Origin: Phaeocystidibacter luteus
Lineage (GTDB): Bacteria; Bacteroidota; Bacteroidia; Flavobacteriales; Schleiferiaceae
Assembly: GCF_008933115.1 (NCBI RefSeq)
Contig: NZ_WBVO01000001.1
Location: 778,671-842,670 of the forward strand
Direction of reading: 5' to 3'
DNA: 64,000 nucleotides
Shown: in pieces, positions 1 through 8,726 of the stretch
Position numbering within the stretch: the first letter of the stretch is position 1
Layout of the letters: each line of letters opens with the position of its first letter
The notes under the pieces: generated by a model
Told to the model about the DNA's origin: nothing
The model's input: only the letters and a program-made list of their open reading frames with translations
Databases searched by the model: none
Made by a program: the position numbers and the translations under genes

Positions 1-1329
1 AATCGGAAGCATTTTGAATACTACGGTATCCACTACGCCACCCTGATAGTTAAAAGTGGTGGCAATTGGATGATAGTTCGCAAGTGATACGAACGCGCTA
101 TCACCGAACGATCCAATCTTCGCACGGCGGAAACCGGCATCCACTGGGTCTAGGGCTACGGAATCATTGTCAGCCTGAAGGTAAACCTTAGCAGCAGGAA
201 GAGGTAATCCAGTCACACTGTCTTCCACAAAAGCGTAAATACGCGCAGCCGGTGTATAGTTGGCTTCAAATATGAATAGGCCTTCTTGGATGTCGGTAAT
301 GAGAATATTACCTGAAGGCAGATAAGGATAAGCTCCCCATGCCCCATCGTAGCCATCGCCACTTAGTGGTGAACTGTCGTAGCTCCCCACTTCTATCAAC
401 CAAGTCGGATCTTGAGCATCCAAAATATGCAGACCGTAAGTGTAATAGCTCGTTACAACGAAGTTACCAAGAACGTGGGCATTGTGCGGGATGGTTTGAT
501 TGTTCGGAACAACTCTGAAACGATCTGTTTCCGACACATTGCTAAAATCGCTCACGTCGTATGCGGCGATGTATCCTGAGGATACCTCATCTGTGGTGAA
601 AATCGTCTGGTTGTCATCGCTTGGCCAGCAATTGTGTGCAAACGTGCTAGGCGTGTTCCATTGAGCTCTGAAGGCGGGTTGAGACTTGTTCGTCACATCA
701 CTAACCACCATGCCATTGCCTAGTGCTGCTCCCCACAACGTATCTCCTCTGGCAAATCCATCATGTAAGTAGGATGAATTATACATCCCCAAGAATGACG
801 GGTTCCACGGATCGTTCGTCAAGTCGAACATGAGCGCACCGCCTAGACCAACATCGGCTCCAAAGATGTAGAGTACCCCGTTTTCATCGATCCAAAGGTT
901 ATGGCTTCGTGTAGCTGAATCTTCAACTGTATTGATGATTGCCTTTGGGTAAATGAATTGGAATGTCGGATTCGTCATGCTGTCGAGATCCACGATTAGA
1001 AGACCATTGTTCGAAGGGCTGCTAGAGAAATCATGCATTACGTAAGCGTAATGATCGTACGTTTTAATATCTCTCCAAGTACTGTTCGACCCAGGGATAA
1101 AGAACTGTTCAACCGGATTTGAAGGTACGGTCACATCAACAACGGAGAAACCGTTTCTAACGCCAACTAGGGCGTATTCATTCCCGTTTCCATCTTCATA
1201 GCCCCAAACGTCGTTTAGGTCGGCAGTGTAGGTACGCTGACCGAGAAGAACGGTATTGACAGGAGTATTCTGTGCGAATGATCCAACTCCAATAAGTAGT
1301 GATAGCGCGGCGAGTAAGTGTTTTTTCAT
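1..1329 (-). CDS. Choice-of-anchor B family secreted protein (3' part cut by window edge)
   Basis: The minus-strand frame is open from an ATG at 1329 to the window edge, giving 443 codons without a stop. The N-terminus MKKHLLAALSLLIGVGSFAQ is a clear signal peptide. The body shows the pattern of choice-of-anchor B proteins: a VWGY...EYALVG start, repeated beta-propeller-like LVIVD/VVDVT segments, then a carboxypeptidase-regulatory-like stretch near residue 400. In this family the C-terminal anchor varies; in Bacteroidota it is usually a T9SS signal, but that part lies outside the window. The start codon is only 3 nt after the parC stop, so the gene is probably co-transcribed with topoisomerase IV, an odd pairing for an exported protein. 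I translated the beginning and the end by hand; the exact function is unknown. Confidence 0.8.
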   Translation of the reverse strand, partial: MKKHLLAALSLLIGVGSFAQNTPVNTVLLGQRTYTADLNDVWGYEDGNGNEYALVGVRNGFSVVDVTVPSNPVEQFFIPGSNSTWRDIKTYDHYAYVMHDFSSSPSNNGLLIVDLDSMTNPTFQFIYPKAIINTVEDSATRSHNLWIDENGVLYIFGADVGLGGALMFDLTNDPWNPSFLGMYNSSYLHDGFARGDTLWGAALGNGMVVSDVTNKSQPAFRAQWNTPSTFAHNCWPSDDNQTIFTTDEVSSGYIAAYDVSDFSNVSETDRFRVVPNNQTIPHNAHVLGNFVVTSYYTYGLHILDAQDPTWLIEVGSYDSSPLSGDGYDGAWGAYPYLPSGNILITDIQEGLFIFEANYTPAARIYAFVEDSVTGLPLPAAKVYLQADNDSVALDPVDAGFRRAKIGSFGDSAFVSLANYHPIATTFNYQGGVVDTVVFKMLPI

Positions 1330-1332
1330 CTC

Positions 1333-4011
1333 TTAAAATTCCAAGGTGATCTGAGATGGACCATCTCCATCTTCAGATTTACTCTCATTCTGAACTTCTG
1401 AATTGTCGTCGATAGATTCCTCTTCTTCAACATCTTCAGGCTCAGGTTCAGGAAGCAAGTTAATGGTTTTCACGTCATGTGGCGTCAATTGATTCCCCTG
1501 AGCCTTCCATCCTTTAACGGAAATGAAGTCCGCAAGGTTGGTTTCTTCCGCATCTCGTTGCTTTCCTTTTATCTTCTTGAATATCACTTCGATACTTGGG
1601 TTCGGTGAAGTCGACACCAACTCGAGATGACTTCCATTCGAATCCGAGATAAAGAGGTTCTTCTCAGCGTTCACCACTTCAACCAAGAAGCGCTTCACGA
1701 AGTAGCGTTCCTTCACCCCATCCCAATATACGGCTGAGATGGCAGCATCGGGACGCCATTTCTCCATCAAAATCATGTCCTCATCGAAGTGCGTGCTCAC
1801 ATCGAAACCGGTCAGACGATAATGTCCACTCTGCAAAATGGTGAGAATCTTGTCATCTCCCCTAAACGCGCCCAATAGCTCTCCTCTACCTTCGTAGTTC
1901 AGGCGTTTTACCGTTTCATCGTACCAAACTTTTCTAGGGGCCAATGTGCTCACGCCCTCTTCCTTCATCTCAATCTTGCGGATTGGATATTTGGAAGCGA
2001 TGTTCCCCTTCGCTGCTCTACCCTTAATGGCTAGTTCAGAAAAATCAACATCAAACTTGAGTTTCTTCAGGCGCTGAAGGGCTTTGAGATACACGGTTAC
2101 GACTTCTGCTTCTCCATTCGGGTTAGCCGTGAAGTACAATACTTGCGAACCTTTGTTTCCCGCAGTGAGGTCATATTCTCGATCGCGCGTTACGGAAGTC
2201 ACGTTAAATCGCTTCATGAGAGAAGTTCCCTTAGGACCTCCATCGCGATAAATCATGTTATAAACCGTGCGCTTGTCGCCTTTCTTAAATACGGCCACAT
2301 GGATGATGTCCTTCCCGACGTACGTCTTGGTATCAACCTTTGTTACCAACATTACGCCGTCTCTACGGAACACGATGATGTCGTCGATATCCGAACAATC
2401 GCAAACGTACTCTTCCTTTCGAAGACCGGTTCCAATAAAACCTTCCTCTCGGTTAACGTAGAGCTTCTCGTTGGCGATGGCCACTTTGGTTGCTACGATA
2501 TCGTCGAACGTTCTGATTTCAGTCTTGCGCTCGCGACCTACGCCGTATTTTTTCTTGAGGTTCTTGAAGTAGTCGACCGCATAGTCTACGAGATTGGCCA
2601 ACTTGTCTTTCACCTCGGCTATATCGCCCTCGAGGGAAGCGATTTTGTCATTTGCTTTGTCGGAATCAAACTTAGAAATACGCTTAATTCTGATTTCGGT
2701 GAGGCGAACGATATCTTCTTCTGTAACCGACCTGATGAGGTGTTTGATGTGAGGTTCCAATCCTTTTCGGATGTTACCTATAACTTCTTCCCAGGTTTCG
2801 GCTTCTTCGATGTCGCGATAAATGCGATTTTCGATGAATATCTTCTCTAGACTTGCAAAATGCCAGGCTTCCTCAAGCTCTTTGAGTGTAATTTGAAGCT
2901 CCGCTTTCAGCATTTCTAGCGTATGCTCCGTACTTCTTCTCAAGAGTTCGGATACGCCAATGAAGAGTGGTCTGTCATTTTCGATGATGCAACACAAAGG
3001 CGACACAGAGTTCTCACAATTCGTGAAAGCGTAAAGTGCATCAATGGTTTTATCCGGCGAAATATTGGCAGGCAAGTGAACGAGGATTTCAACGAACTCG
3101 GCCGTGTTATCCTCAATCTTTTTAATCTTGATTTTCCCTTTCTCGTTGGCCTTAACGATAGAATCTATGAGGCTTTGAGTGGTAGTGCCGAAAGGAATCT
3201 CGGTAATCTGCAACGTCTTCTTATCCAGCTGAGCAATCTTCGCACGTACGCGAACTTTACCCCCTCTAACACCATCATTGTATTGGGTGAAATCTGCAAT
3301 GCCACCTGTTGGAAAATCGGGATAGATAGTCGCTTTCTTACCGCGAAGAATCTTAATACTTGCGTCGATAAGCTCGTTAAAGTTATGCGGAAGCACACGT
3401 GTGCTCAAACCGACCGCGATACCCTCAACGCCTTGGGTGAGAAGTAACGGGAATTTAGCTGGGAGGTGGATGGGTTCCTTGCCTCGACCGTCGTAACTAA
3501 GCTGCCAATCTGTAATTTTTGGGTTGAAGACAACGTCAAGTGCAAACTTGCTAAGTCGAGCTTCGATATAACGAGGAGCTGCGGCATTATCTCCTGTGAG
3601 CACGTTACCCCAGTTACCTTGGGTATCGATTAACAGTTCTTTTTGCCCCAGTTGAACGAGAGCATCACCAATAGAGGCATCACCGTGGGGGTGATACTTC
3701 ATGGTCTGACCAATAACGTTGGCCACCTTGTGGAATCTACCGTCATCCATTTCGCGCAACGCGTGAAGTAGTCGGCGCTGAACGGGTTTAAAACCATCTT
3801 CGAGAGAAGGAACGGCACGTTCTAGGATTACATAGGAAGCGTAATCGAGGAAATAATCCTCGTACATACCGGAAACCTTCGAGATCCGCTCTTGAGAATC
3901 GGACTCATCTGAGAGATTTTCTAGTTCTTCCGGATTGGAAGACTCTTCATTATGTGAATCGTTGTTTGGGTCTTCATTCATATTGACCCCATCCTCATTT
4001 TCAATCATCAT
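1333..4011 (-). CDS. parC: DNA topoisomerase IV subunit A
   Basis: This subunit cleaves and rejoins DNA during decatenation and relaxation, working with ParE encoded just upstream. Residues about 45-500 form the breakage-reunion core. The catalytic tyrosine is Y148 in AAAPRYIEARLS, preceded by the winged-helix motif HPHGDASIGD (107-116). The C-terminal third is a beta-pinwheel-like region ending in an acidic tail (EPEPEDVEEEE...). At 892 residues it is longer than E. coli ParC (about 750), partly because of an acidic, Asn/Ser-rich N-terminal extension of about 45 residues. Starts at 4011, 4008 or 3981 are all possible; 4011 and 4008 overlap the end of the preceding gene, which suggests translational coupling. 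The quinolone-contact position that is Ser83 in E. coli GyrA is Ala112 here. Topoisomerase IV rather than gyrase is inferred from the partner and the gene order. Confidence 0.93.
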   Translation of the reverse strand: MMIENEDGVNMNEDPNNDSHNEESSNPEELENLSDESDSQERISKVSGMYEDYFLDYASYVILERAVPSLEDGFKPVQRRLLHALREMDDGRFHKVANVIGQTMKYHPHGDASIGDALVQLGQKELLIDTQGNWGNVLTGDNAAAPRYIEARLSKFALDVVFNPKITDWQLSYDGRGKEPIHLPAKFPLLLTQGVEGIAVGLSTRVLPHNFNELIDASIKILRGKKATIYPDFPTGGIADFTQYNDGVRGGKVRVRAKIAQLDKKTLQITEIPFGTTTQSLIDSIVKANEKGKIKIKKIEDNTAEFVEILVHLPANISPDKTIDALYAFTNCENSVSPLCCIIENDRPLFIGVSELLRRSTEHTLEMLKAELQITLKELEEAWHFASLEKIFIENRIYRDIEEAETWEEVIGNIRKGLEPHIKHLIRSVTEEDIVRLTEIRIKRISKFDSDKANDKIASLEGDIAEVKDKLANLVDYAVDYFKNLKKKYGVGRERKTEIRTFDDIVATKVAIANEKLYVNREEGFIGTGLRKEEYVCDCSDIDDIIVFRRDGVMLVTKVDTKTYVGKDIIHVAVFKKGDKRTVYNMIYRDGGPKGTSLMKRFNVTSVTRDREYDLTAGNKGSQVLYFTANPNGEAEVVTVYLKALQRLKKLKFDVDFSELAIKGRAAKGNIASKYPIRKIEMKEEGVSTLAPRKVWYDETVKRLNYEGRGELLGAFRGDDKILTILQSGHYRLTGFDVSTHFDEDMILMEKWRPDAAISAVYWDGVKERYFVKRFLVEVVNAEKNLFISDSNGSHLELVSTSPNPSIEVIFKKIKGKQRDAEETNLADFISVKGWKAQGNQLTPHDVKTINLLPEPEPEDVEEEESIDDNSEVQNESKSEDGDGPSQITLEF

Positions 4012-4489
4012 CGTGTTCGTCGAGATTGAGCTTCTTATTCGCTTTTGCTACTGAGTCTAGCGACCTTCCCAAATCGCGTACCTCTGAGCTTTTTAAGCTG
4101 GATATAACTACTCTGAGTGTTTTATACTTTGCCTCTTTGCTCTTGATTTTCAAGATTAAAACCTTTCGGAGAGGCCATCTAATAATTCGGAATCCGATAA
4201 GTTTTCGCTTGGGAAACTCATAGAGCTTATTTGAGCGAAGAAAACCTCCTAATATGGGTTCTTTGCTGTCCAAGATCAAGACCTCTCCATCGCTATCATA
4301 TCTAAACACCGGATTCCCTCGGTATATCAATACCAATGCTATTGCGAGAACTAGGATTGTTATCACCGGTGTTTGATTCCCGATAGATCCGTCGATATTG
4401 ATGAGCAGGATATCAAAACCTACGGCTAAAATCAAGATTAGGTAGATGTAGCGATAATAAGTGTAGCGCTTGATCGTATTCAGTCTCAT
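4001..4489 (-). CDS. Small membrane protein of unknown function between parE and parC
   Basis: A 162-residue protein with two predicted membrane segments near the N-terminus (about residues 13-30 and 40-57), followed by a basic cytosolic domain of about 100 residues rich in Lys and Arg and an acidic DEHDDD tail. The start overlaps the parE stop as ATGA, and the end overlaps the parC start by about 10 nt, so it sits as a coupled middle gene in one transcript. The fold resembles small membrane proteins with a PH-like cytosolic domain, but I recognise no named family. The antisense strand carries no credible alternative. The location suggests only co-expression with topoisomerase IV and is not proof of a joint function. 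Confidence 0.75.
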   Translation of the reverse strand: MRLNTIKRYTYYRYIYLILILAVGFDILLINIDGSIGNQTPVITILVLAIALVLIYRGNPVFRYDSDGEVLILDSKEPILGGFLRSNKLYEFPKRKLIGFRIIRWPLRKVLILKIKSKEAKYKTLRVVISSLKSSEVRDLGRSLDSVAKANKKLNLDEHDDD

Positions 4490-6342
4490 ACCTCTTTTAG
4501 GTTTTCCTCCGTGTCTTTTTCAACACGAAGGTTGTCGATAATGAATTCTTGGCGCTCGGGGGTGTTTTTGCCCATGTAAAAGGCGAGAATATCTTCGATT
4601 TTTTGGCCAGGTCCCAAAAGAACAGGTTCCAAGCGAATCTCCTCACCGATGAAGTGTTTGAACTCATCAGGTGAGATTTCACCAAGTCCCTTAAATCGAG
4701 TAATCTCAGGCTTTGATCCAAGTTTTAGGATGGCTGCCCTTCTCTCCTCTTCACTGTAGCAATAAATGGTTTCCTTCTTGTTTCTAACTCTAAAAAGTGG
4801 AGTTTGAAGGATATAAAGGTGACGTTCCTGAACGAGCTCTGGGAAGAACTGCAGGAAGAATGTTATCAATAGTAGACGAATGTGCATACCGTCGACATCC
4901 GCATCCGTAGCAATTACTACGTTGTTGTAACGAAGATTCTCCAAGCCATCTTCAATATTCAATGCAGCTTGAAGAAGGTTGAATTCCTCATTCTCGTAAA
5001 CGACCTTTTTCGTCAGGCCATAGCAATTGAGCGGTTTACCCTTCAGGCTAAATACCGCTTGCGTTTTTACATCTCTACTCTTGGTGATGGAACCAGATGC
5101 AGAATCACCCTCCGTAATGAAGAGTGTGGTTTCGCTGTGACGCTCATCCTTATCCGTGTAGTGAATCTTGCAATCGCGAAGCTTCTTATTGTGAAGGTTT
5201 GCCTTCTTCGCACGTTCTCGAGCTAGCTTCTGGATACCGCTCAGTTCCTTTCTTTCTCGCTCAGCCCGAACGATCTTCTTTTGAATTGCTTCGGCAACAT
5301 CTGCGTTTCGGTGCAAGAAGTTATCGAGGTTATTCTTCAAGAAATCGTTTACGAAAGTGCGGAGTGTCGGACCATCTGGACCGATATCATTGGAGCCTAG
5401 TTTGGTCTTTGTTTGCGACTCAAACACTGGCTCAATCACCTTAACGCTCACCGCACAAATGACGCTTTGACGGATGTCGGCAGCATCGTAATTCTTACCA
5501 TAAAAGTCACGAATCGTGCGTACCAAGGCTTCTCGAAGGGCGCTTTGGTGCGTACCACCTTGGGTGGTATGCTGACCATTGACGAAGGAATAGTATTGTT
5601 CACTCTGGGAACGCTCGGCGTGTGTAAGTGCAATTTCGATATCCTCGCCCTTGAGGTGAATGATATCGTGCATGATCTCGCCGTTGATATTGTCGCTAAG
5701 GAGATCCTTTAGTCCGTTTTCGGAATAATATTTCTCACCATTGAACATGATGGTGAGGCCCGGATTCAGGTACACATAGTTCCAGAGCATCTTTTCGACA
5801 TACTCGCTGCGGAACTTGTAGTTCACGAAGATGCTTGGGTCAGGAGTAAACTGAACCTTGGTACCTTTTCGCAGTGAGCTTGCCTCTGGTGCAGACTCTT
5901 CGATAAGGGCGCCGGTTTCGAAAGTGGCAAATTTGGTTTCGCCGTCGCGTACCGCTTGCACTTTGAAATGGCTGGAAAGGGCGTTTACAGCCTTTGTACC
6001 TACACCGTTCAGACCGACAGACTTCTTAAAAGCTTTCGAATCATACTTGGCACCTGTATTCATTTTGGAAACAACGTCAACCAGCTTTCCGAGTGGAATA
6101 CCTCGACCATAGTCGCGAACGGTTACTACGCCGTCCTTTATGGCAACCTCAATGGTTTTACCAGACCCCATGACGAATTCATCGATAGAGTTATCGATAA
6201 CTTCTTTGAGAAGAATGTAAATACCATCGTCGGGAGATGATCCATCGCCAAGTTTCCCGATATACATACCAGGACGAAGGCGGATGTGTTCCTTCCAATC
6301 GAGACTCCGAATATTGTCTTCCGTATACTTAGTTTCGGACAT
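4486..6342 (-). CDS. parE: DNA topoisomerase IV subunit B
   Basis: The ATPase subunit of topoisomerase IV, which drives strand passage together with ParC. The GHKL ATP-binding motifs are complete: E47...N51 in [17 protein letters not shown] (76-83) and [11 protein letters not shown] (110-120). The TOPRIM domain has E411 in ITEGDSAS and the metal-binding DADVDGMH around 480-487. Its 618 residues match ParE and short-form GyrB without the gyrase insertion. It is the first gene of the cluster parE / membrane protein / parC / choice-of-anchor B. The 143-nt gap to ychF holds its likely promoter; on the minus strand a TATTTTTA box lies about 50 nt before the start, close to the Bacteroidota -7 consensus but not perfect. 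Confidence 0.93.
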   Translation of the reverse strand: MSETKYTEDNIRSLDWKEHIRLRPGMYIGKLGDGSSPDDGIYILLKEVIDNSIDEFVMGSGKTIEVAIKDGVVTVRDYGRGIPLGKLVDVVSKMNTGAKYDSKAFKKSVGLNGVGTKAVNALSSHFKVQAVRDGETKFATFETGALIEESAPEASSLRKGTKVQFTPDPSIFVNYKFRSEYVEKMLWNYVYLNPGLTIMFNGEKYYSENGLKDLLSDNINGEIMHDIIHLKGEDIEIALTHAERSQSEQYYSFVNGQHTTQGGTHQSALREALVRTIRDFYGKNYDAADIRQSVICAVSVKVIEPVFESQTKTKLGSNDIGPDGPTLRTFVNDFLKNNLDNFLHRNADVAEAIQKKIVRAERERKELSGIQKLARERAKKANLHNKKLRDCKIHYTDKDERHSETTLFITEGDSASGSITKSRDVKTQAVFSLKGKPLNCYGLTKKVVYENEEFNLLQAALNIEDGLENLRYNNVVIATDADVDGMHIRLLLITFFLQFFPELVQERHLYILQTPLFRVRNKKETIYCYSEEERRAAILKLGSKPEITRFKGLGEISPDEFKHFIGEEIRLEPVLLGPGQKIEDILAFYMGKNTPERQEFIIDNLRVEKDTEENLKEV

Positions 6343-6485
6343 AGGTGATTAGGCTAATTGACGCTTTTATCCTCAATAAGGGCTAAAAATACACAATTAG
6401 CCAAGCCTCCGAAGGCGCTCGGGAATCAACTTTTTAACAGCTTTGGCTTACAGACTGTTAACTAGTAATTTGAAGTGAAAAATGA

Positions 6486-7577
6486 TTACACGTTGAAGCG
6501 GAAATGCATCACATCCCCGTCCTTCACGATGTATTCTTTGCCTTCTACACGGAGTCGACCTGCATCGCGAGCTGCGGCTTCGGTTTCATACTTCACATAG
6601 TCGTCGTATGAGATTACCTCAGCACGGATGAAGCCTTTCTCAAAGTCAGTGTGAATCACGCCTGCGGCTTGAGGAGCAGTACTTCCCATATCGATGGTCC
6701 ATGCGCGAACCTCCTTCTCACCCGCTGTGAAATAGGTTTGAAGTTTAAGGAGCTGGTAAGCTGCACGAATTACACGGTTCACACCTGGTTCTTCAAGTCC
6801 AGCTTCTTCGAGGAACATTTCGCGTTCTTCGAATGAGTCAAGTTCGGCGATATCGGCCTCTGTGGCAGCGGCAATGTGAATAACTTCTGCGTTCTCATCG
6901 GCAACAGCGGCCTTTACGGCATCGACGTGTGCGTTGCCTTTTGCAGCATTGGCTTCCTCAACATTACAGAGGTAAAGCACCGGCTTATCGGTCAATAATT
7001 GGTAGTCGTCTAACCACTCTGCTTCCTCTTCATTTCTTTCGAAGGAACGAACAGATTTTCCCTGTTCAATGAATGCAGTCAAACGCTCAATCATTTCAAC
7101 CTCTCTGAATGCCTCTTTGTTTGACCCTTTGGCGTTCTTCTTGGCCTTTTCGAGTCGCTTTTCTAGCGTTTCAAGATCCTTGAGCTGAAGCTCGGTGTCG
7201 ATAGTCTCTTTATCACGAACAGGGTCGATACTGCCGTCTACGTGCGTAATGTTCCCATTTTCAAAACAGCGGAGGACGTGTATGATGGCGTTACACTCTC
7301 GGATGTTACCGAGGAATTTGTTGCCAAGACCTTCGCCCTTACTTGCTCCTTTAACCAGACCAGCGATATCCACAATTTCTACAGTAGCGGGAACCACACG
7401 CTCGGGGTTTACAAGCTCTTCGAGTTTATATATTCTGGGATCTGGAACATTGACGGTGCCCATGTTGGGCTCGATTGTACAGAATGGATAGTTTGCTGCT
7501 TGCGCTTTTGCGTTGCTCAAGCAGTTAAAGAGGGTTGATTTACCCACATTCGGAAGTCCGACAATGCCACATTTCAT
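6486..7577 (-). CDS. ychF: Redox-regulated ATPase YchF (Obg family)
   Basis: A ribosome-associated P-loop NTPase of the Obg family that prefers ATP to GTP and is linked in other bacteria to translation and oxidative-stress control. The P-loop is GLPNVGKST (7-15), the G3-like motif is [10 protein letters not shown] (about 70-79), and the G4 position reads NVEE (205-208) instead of NKxD, the known signature for ATP preference in YchF. A C-terminal TGS domain ends in [12 protein letters not shown]. The length of 363 is normal. It is monocistronic as far as visible, with a perfect -7 box 22 nt upstream and a 143-nt gap before parE. No antisense gene is supported. Confidence 0.95.
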   Translation of the reverse strand: MKCGIVGLPNVGKSTLFNCLSNAKAQAANYPFCTIEPNMGTVNVPDPRIYKLEELVNPERVVPATVEIVDIAGLVKGASKGEGLGNKFLGNIRECNAIIHVLRCFENGNITHVDGSIDPVRDKETIDTELQLKDLETLEKRLEKAKKNAKGSNKEAFREVEMIERLTAFIEQGKSVRSFERNEEEAEWLDDYQLLTDKPVLYLCNVEEANAAKGNAHVDAVKAAVADENAEVIHIAAATEADIAELDSFEEREMFLEEAGLEEPGVNRVIRAAYQLLKLQTYFTAGEKEVRAWTIDMGSTAPQAAGVIHTDFEKGFIRAEVISYDDYVKYETEAAARDAGRLRVEGKEYIVKDGDVMHFRFNV

Positions 7578-7599
7578 ACGTTGCGTGATTTAGAGGCCG

Positions 7600-7607
7600 C
7601 AAAGGTA
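7600..7607 (-). promoter_or_regulatory. Bacteroidota -7 promoter box of ychF
   Basis: The minus strand reads TACCTTTG, an exact match to the Bacteroidota sigma-A -7 consensus TAnnTTTG, 22 nt before the ychF start. No convincing -33 TTG is visible. Confidence 0.6.
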
Positions 7608-7624
7608 CTTATTCGGCGCGAGAA

Positions 7625-7790
7625 AACTTCGATTGGAAGCGTCAGGCGATAAGCAACAGGCTCAGGCGCGAGGCTTGTGCGATAGGCTGAGGGAGTTGGC
7701 GACATGCAACAAGCGTGAGGCGCGCGGCGACTGAAGTGAGCCGATAAGCATGGGGCTTCAGGCTGGTGCTAGTGACTGGAGGAGTGTAAT
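7625..7790. repeat. Degenerate GC-rich repeated-word tract
   Basis: A non-coding stretch built of variants of short words such as GGCGATAAGC, AGGCTCAGGC and GCGAGGC. A shorter, similar text stands at 51216-51268. It is probably a decayed minisatellite; I see no ORF, tRNA or terminator in it. Confidence 0.3.
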
Positions 7791-7816
7791 GTGTGGAGGA
7801 TGCTTGGATTTTTTGT

Positions 7817-8032
7817 GGGGGCTATGTATCCCCTCCCCGGTCTCAAGCTACGCATCAAAGCTGAAACAAGTCGGATGGTAAACGTTTACAAACGCTTAGT
7901 TACGAACATGAACGCGGGATTCACATAAATAATTCTAAACGATAGCTATTGTCCCCGATTTGTCCATCTGAAAAGTCTGGTTGTCTTGAATAAAATCTCG
8001 AACTTGAGACCGGGGAGGGGCTGATAAGCCCC
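7817..8032. repeat. Dispersed 216-bp element with palindromic ends, copy 1
   Basis: Both ends carry a short hairpin: GGGGCTATGTATCCCC (7817-7832) and GGGGCTGATAAGCCCC (8017-8032). Immediately inside lies a perfect 18-bp inverted repeat, CCCCTCCCCGGTCTCAAG at 7830-7847 with its complement at 8003-8020. The interior includes AAACGTTTACAAACG (7880-7894), which contains the palindrome AAACGTTT, and a GTCCATCTGAAAA stretch near 7962. A second copy with the same internal words lies at 63724-63937. No ORF fits. It could be a MITE-like relic, a protein-binding island or a structured RNA; the sequence alone does not decide. Confidence 0.6.
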
Positions 8033-8058
8033 GTTAAATCAACGCAAATTAAAAGGTC

Positions 8059-8187
8059 CAACAGTCTAACCCTCCAACCCTCCAACCATCTAACCCTCCA
8101 ACAGTCTAACCCTCCAACCCTCTAACCCTCCAACCCTCCAACCCTCCAACCCTCCAACCCTCTGACAATCCAACCCTCCAACAGCGC
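8059..8187. repeat. CCAACCCT minisatellite
   Basis: About fifteen imperfect 8-10-nt units of CCAACCCT/CTAACCCT run up to the start of the next gene. On the other strand this is the GGAGGGTTAGA text also found at 40652-40696 and 54363-54798. The tract ends within 6 nt of the YfiT-like start codon, so it occupies that gene's upstream region. Confidence 0.7.
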
Positions 8188-8192
8188 ACCCC

Positions 8193-8711
8193 ATGAAATA
8201 TCCCATCGGCAAAGCCCAATTTTCTTCGGAACTCAACAATGAAATCTTTACCAACGCTATTCATAGAATCGAAAGGCTTCCGGCAATACTTAAGCGTCAA
8301 GTTGAAGGATTGAATGCGGATGAACTCCAAGCCCAGTACCGTGAAAATTCATGGACTATCCAGCAGGTGGTTCATCATATTGCTGACAGTCATATGAACG
8401 GTTTTGTGAGGACGAAATGGGCATTGTCAGAGTCTAAACCAGTGATAAAGCCTTACGATGAAAAAAAGTGGACCGAACAGCCTGATGTTCTGGACCTACC
8501 GATTGAGGTAAGCTTGAATCTGATAGAATCCATCCACACGCGATGGACCTATTTATTCAGAAACCTTTCTGAGAAGGAATTGAACAAGGTCTTCATTCAT
8601 CCCGATGGGAATGTTGAGTACAAGCTGTTTCAGCATGCAGAGATGTATGCGTGGCACGGGGATCACCATCTGGCACATGTGAAGTTGGCGCTCGGTATAT
8701 CTAAGCTCTAA
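8193..8711 (+). CDS. YfiT-like DinB-family metal-dependent thiol transferase/hydrolase
   Basis: A 172-residue four-helix DinB-superfamily protein closest in pattern to Bacillus YfiT (BstA-like). Recognisable stretches are NSWTIQQVVHHIADSHMN (52-69), KPYDEKKW (86-93) and WHGDHHLAHV (154-163). The histidines at 61/62, 155 and 159 fit the three-His metal site of the family. YfiT-type proteins are annotated as putative metal hydrolases or bacillithiol S-transferases; the physiological thiol in this organism is unknown. The ATG follows a CCAACCCT repeat tract directly, so promoter and ribosome-binding site are not recognisable. The gene converges with the next one, with a 15-bp gap and no clear terminator. 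Confidence 0.85.
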   Translation: MKYPIGKAQFSSELNNEIFTNAIHRIERLPAILKRQVEGLNADELQAQYRENSWTIQQVVHHIADSHMNGFVRTKWALSESKPVIKPYDEKKWTEQPDVLDLPIEVSLNLIESIHTRWTYLFRNLSEKELNKVFIHPDGNVEYKLFQHAEMYAWHGDHHLAHVKLALGISKL

Positions 8712-8726
8712 TCGAAGGTCACGGGG

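Noticed and set aside
2143..2850. 235-residue plus-strand ORF
   Set aside because: It is antisense inside parC, has no family features, and is best explained as a shadow of the well-supported gene.
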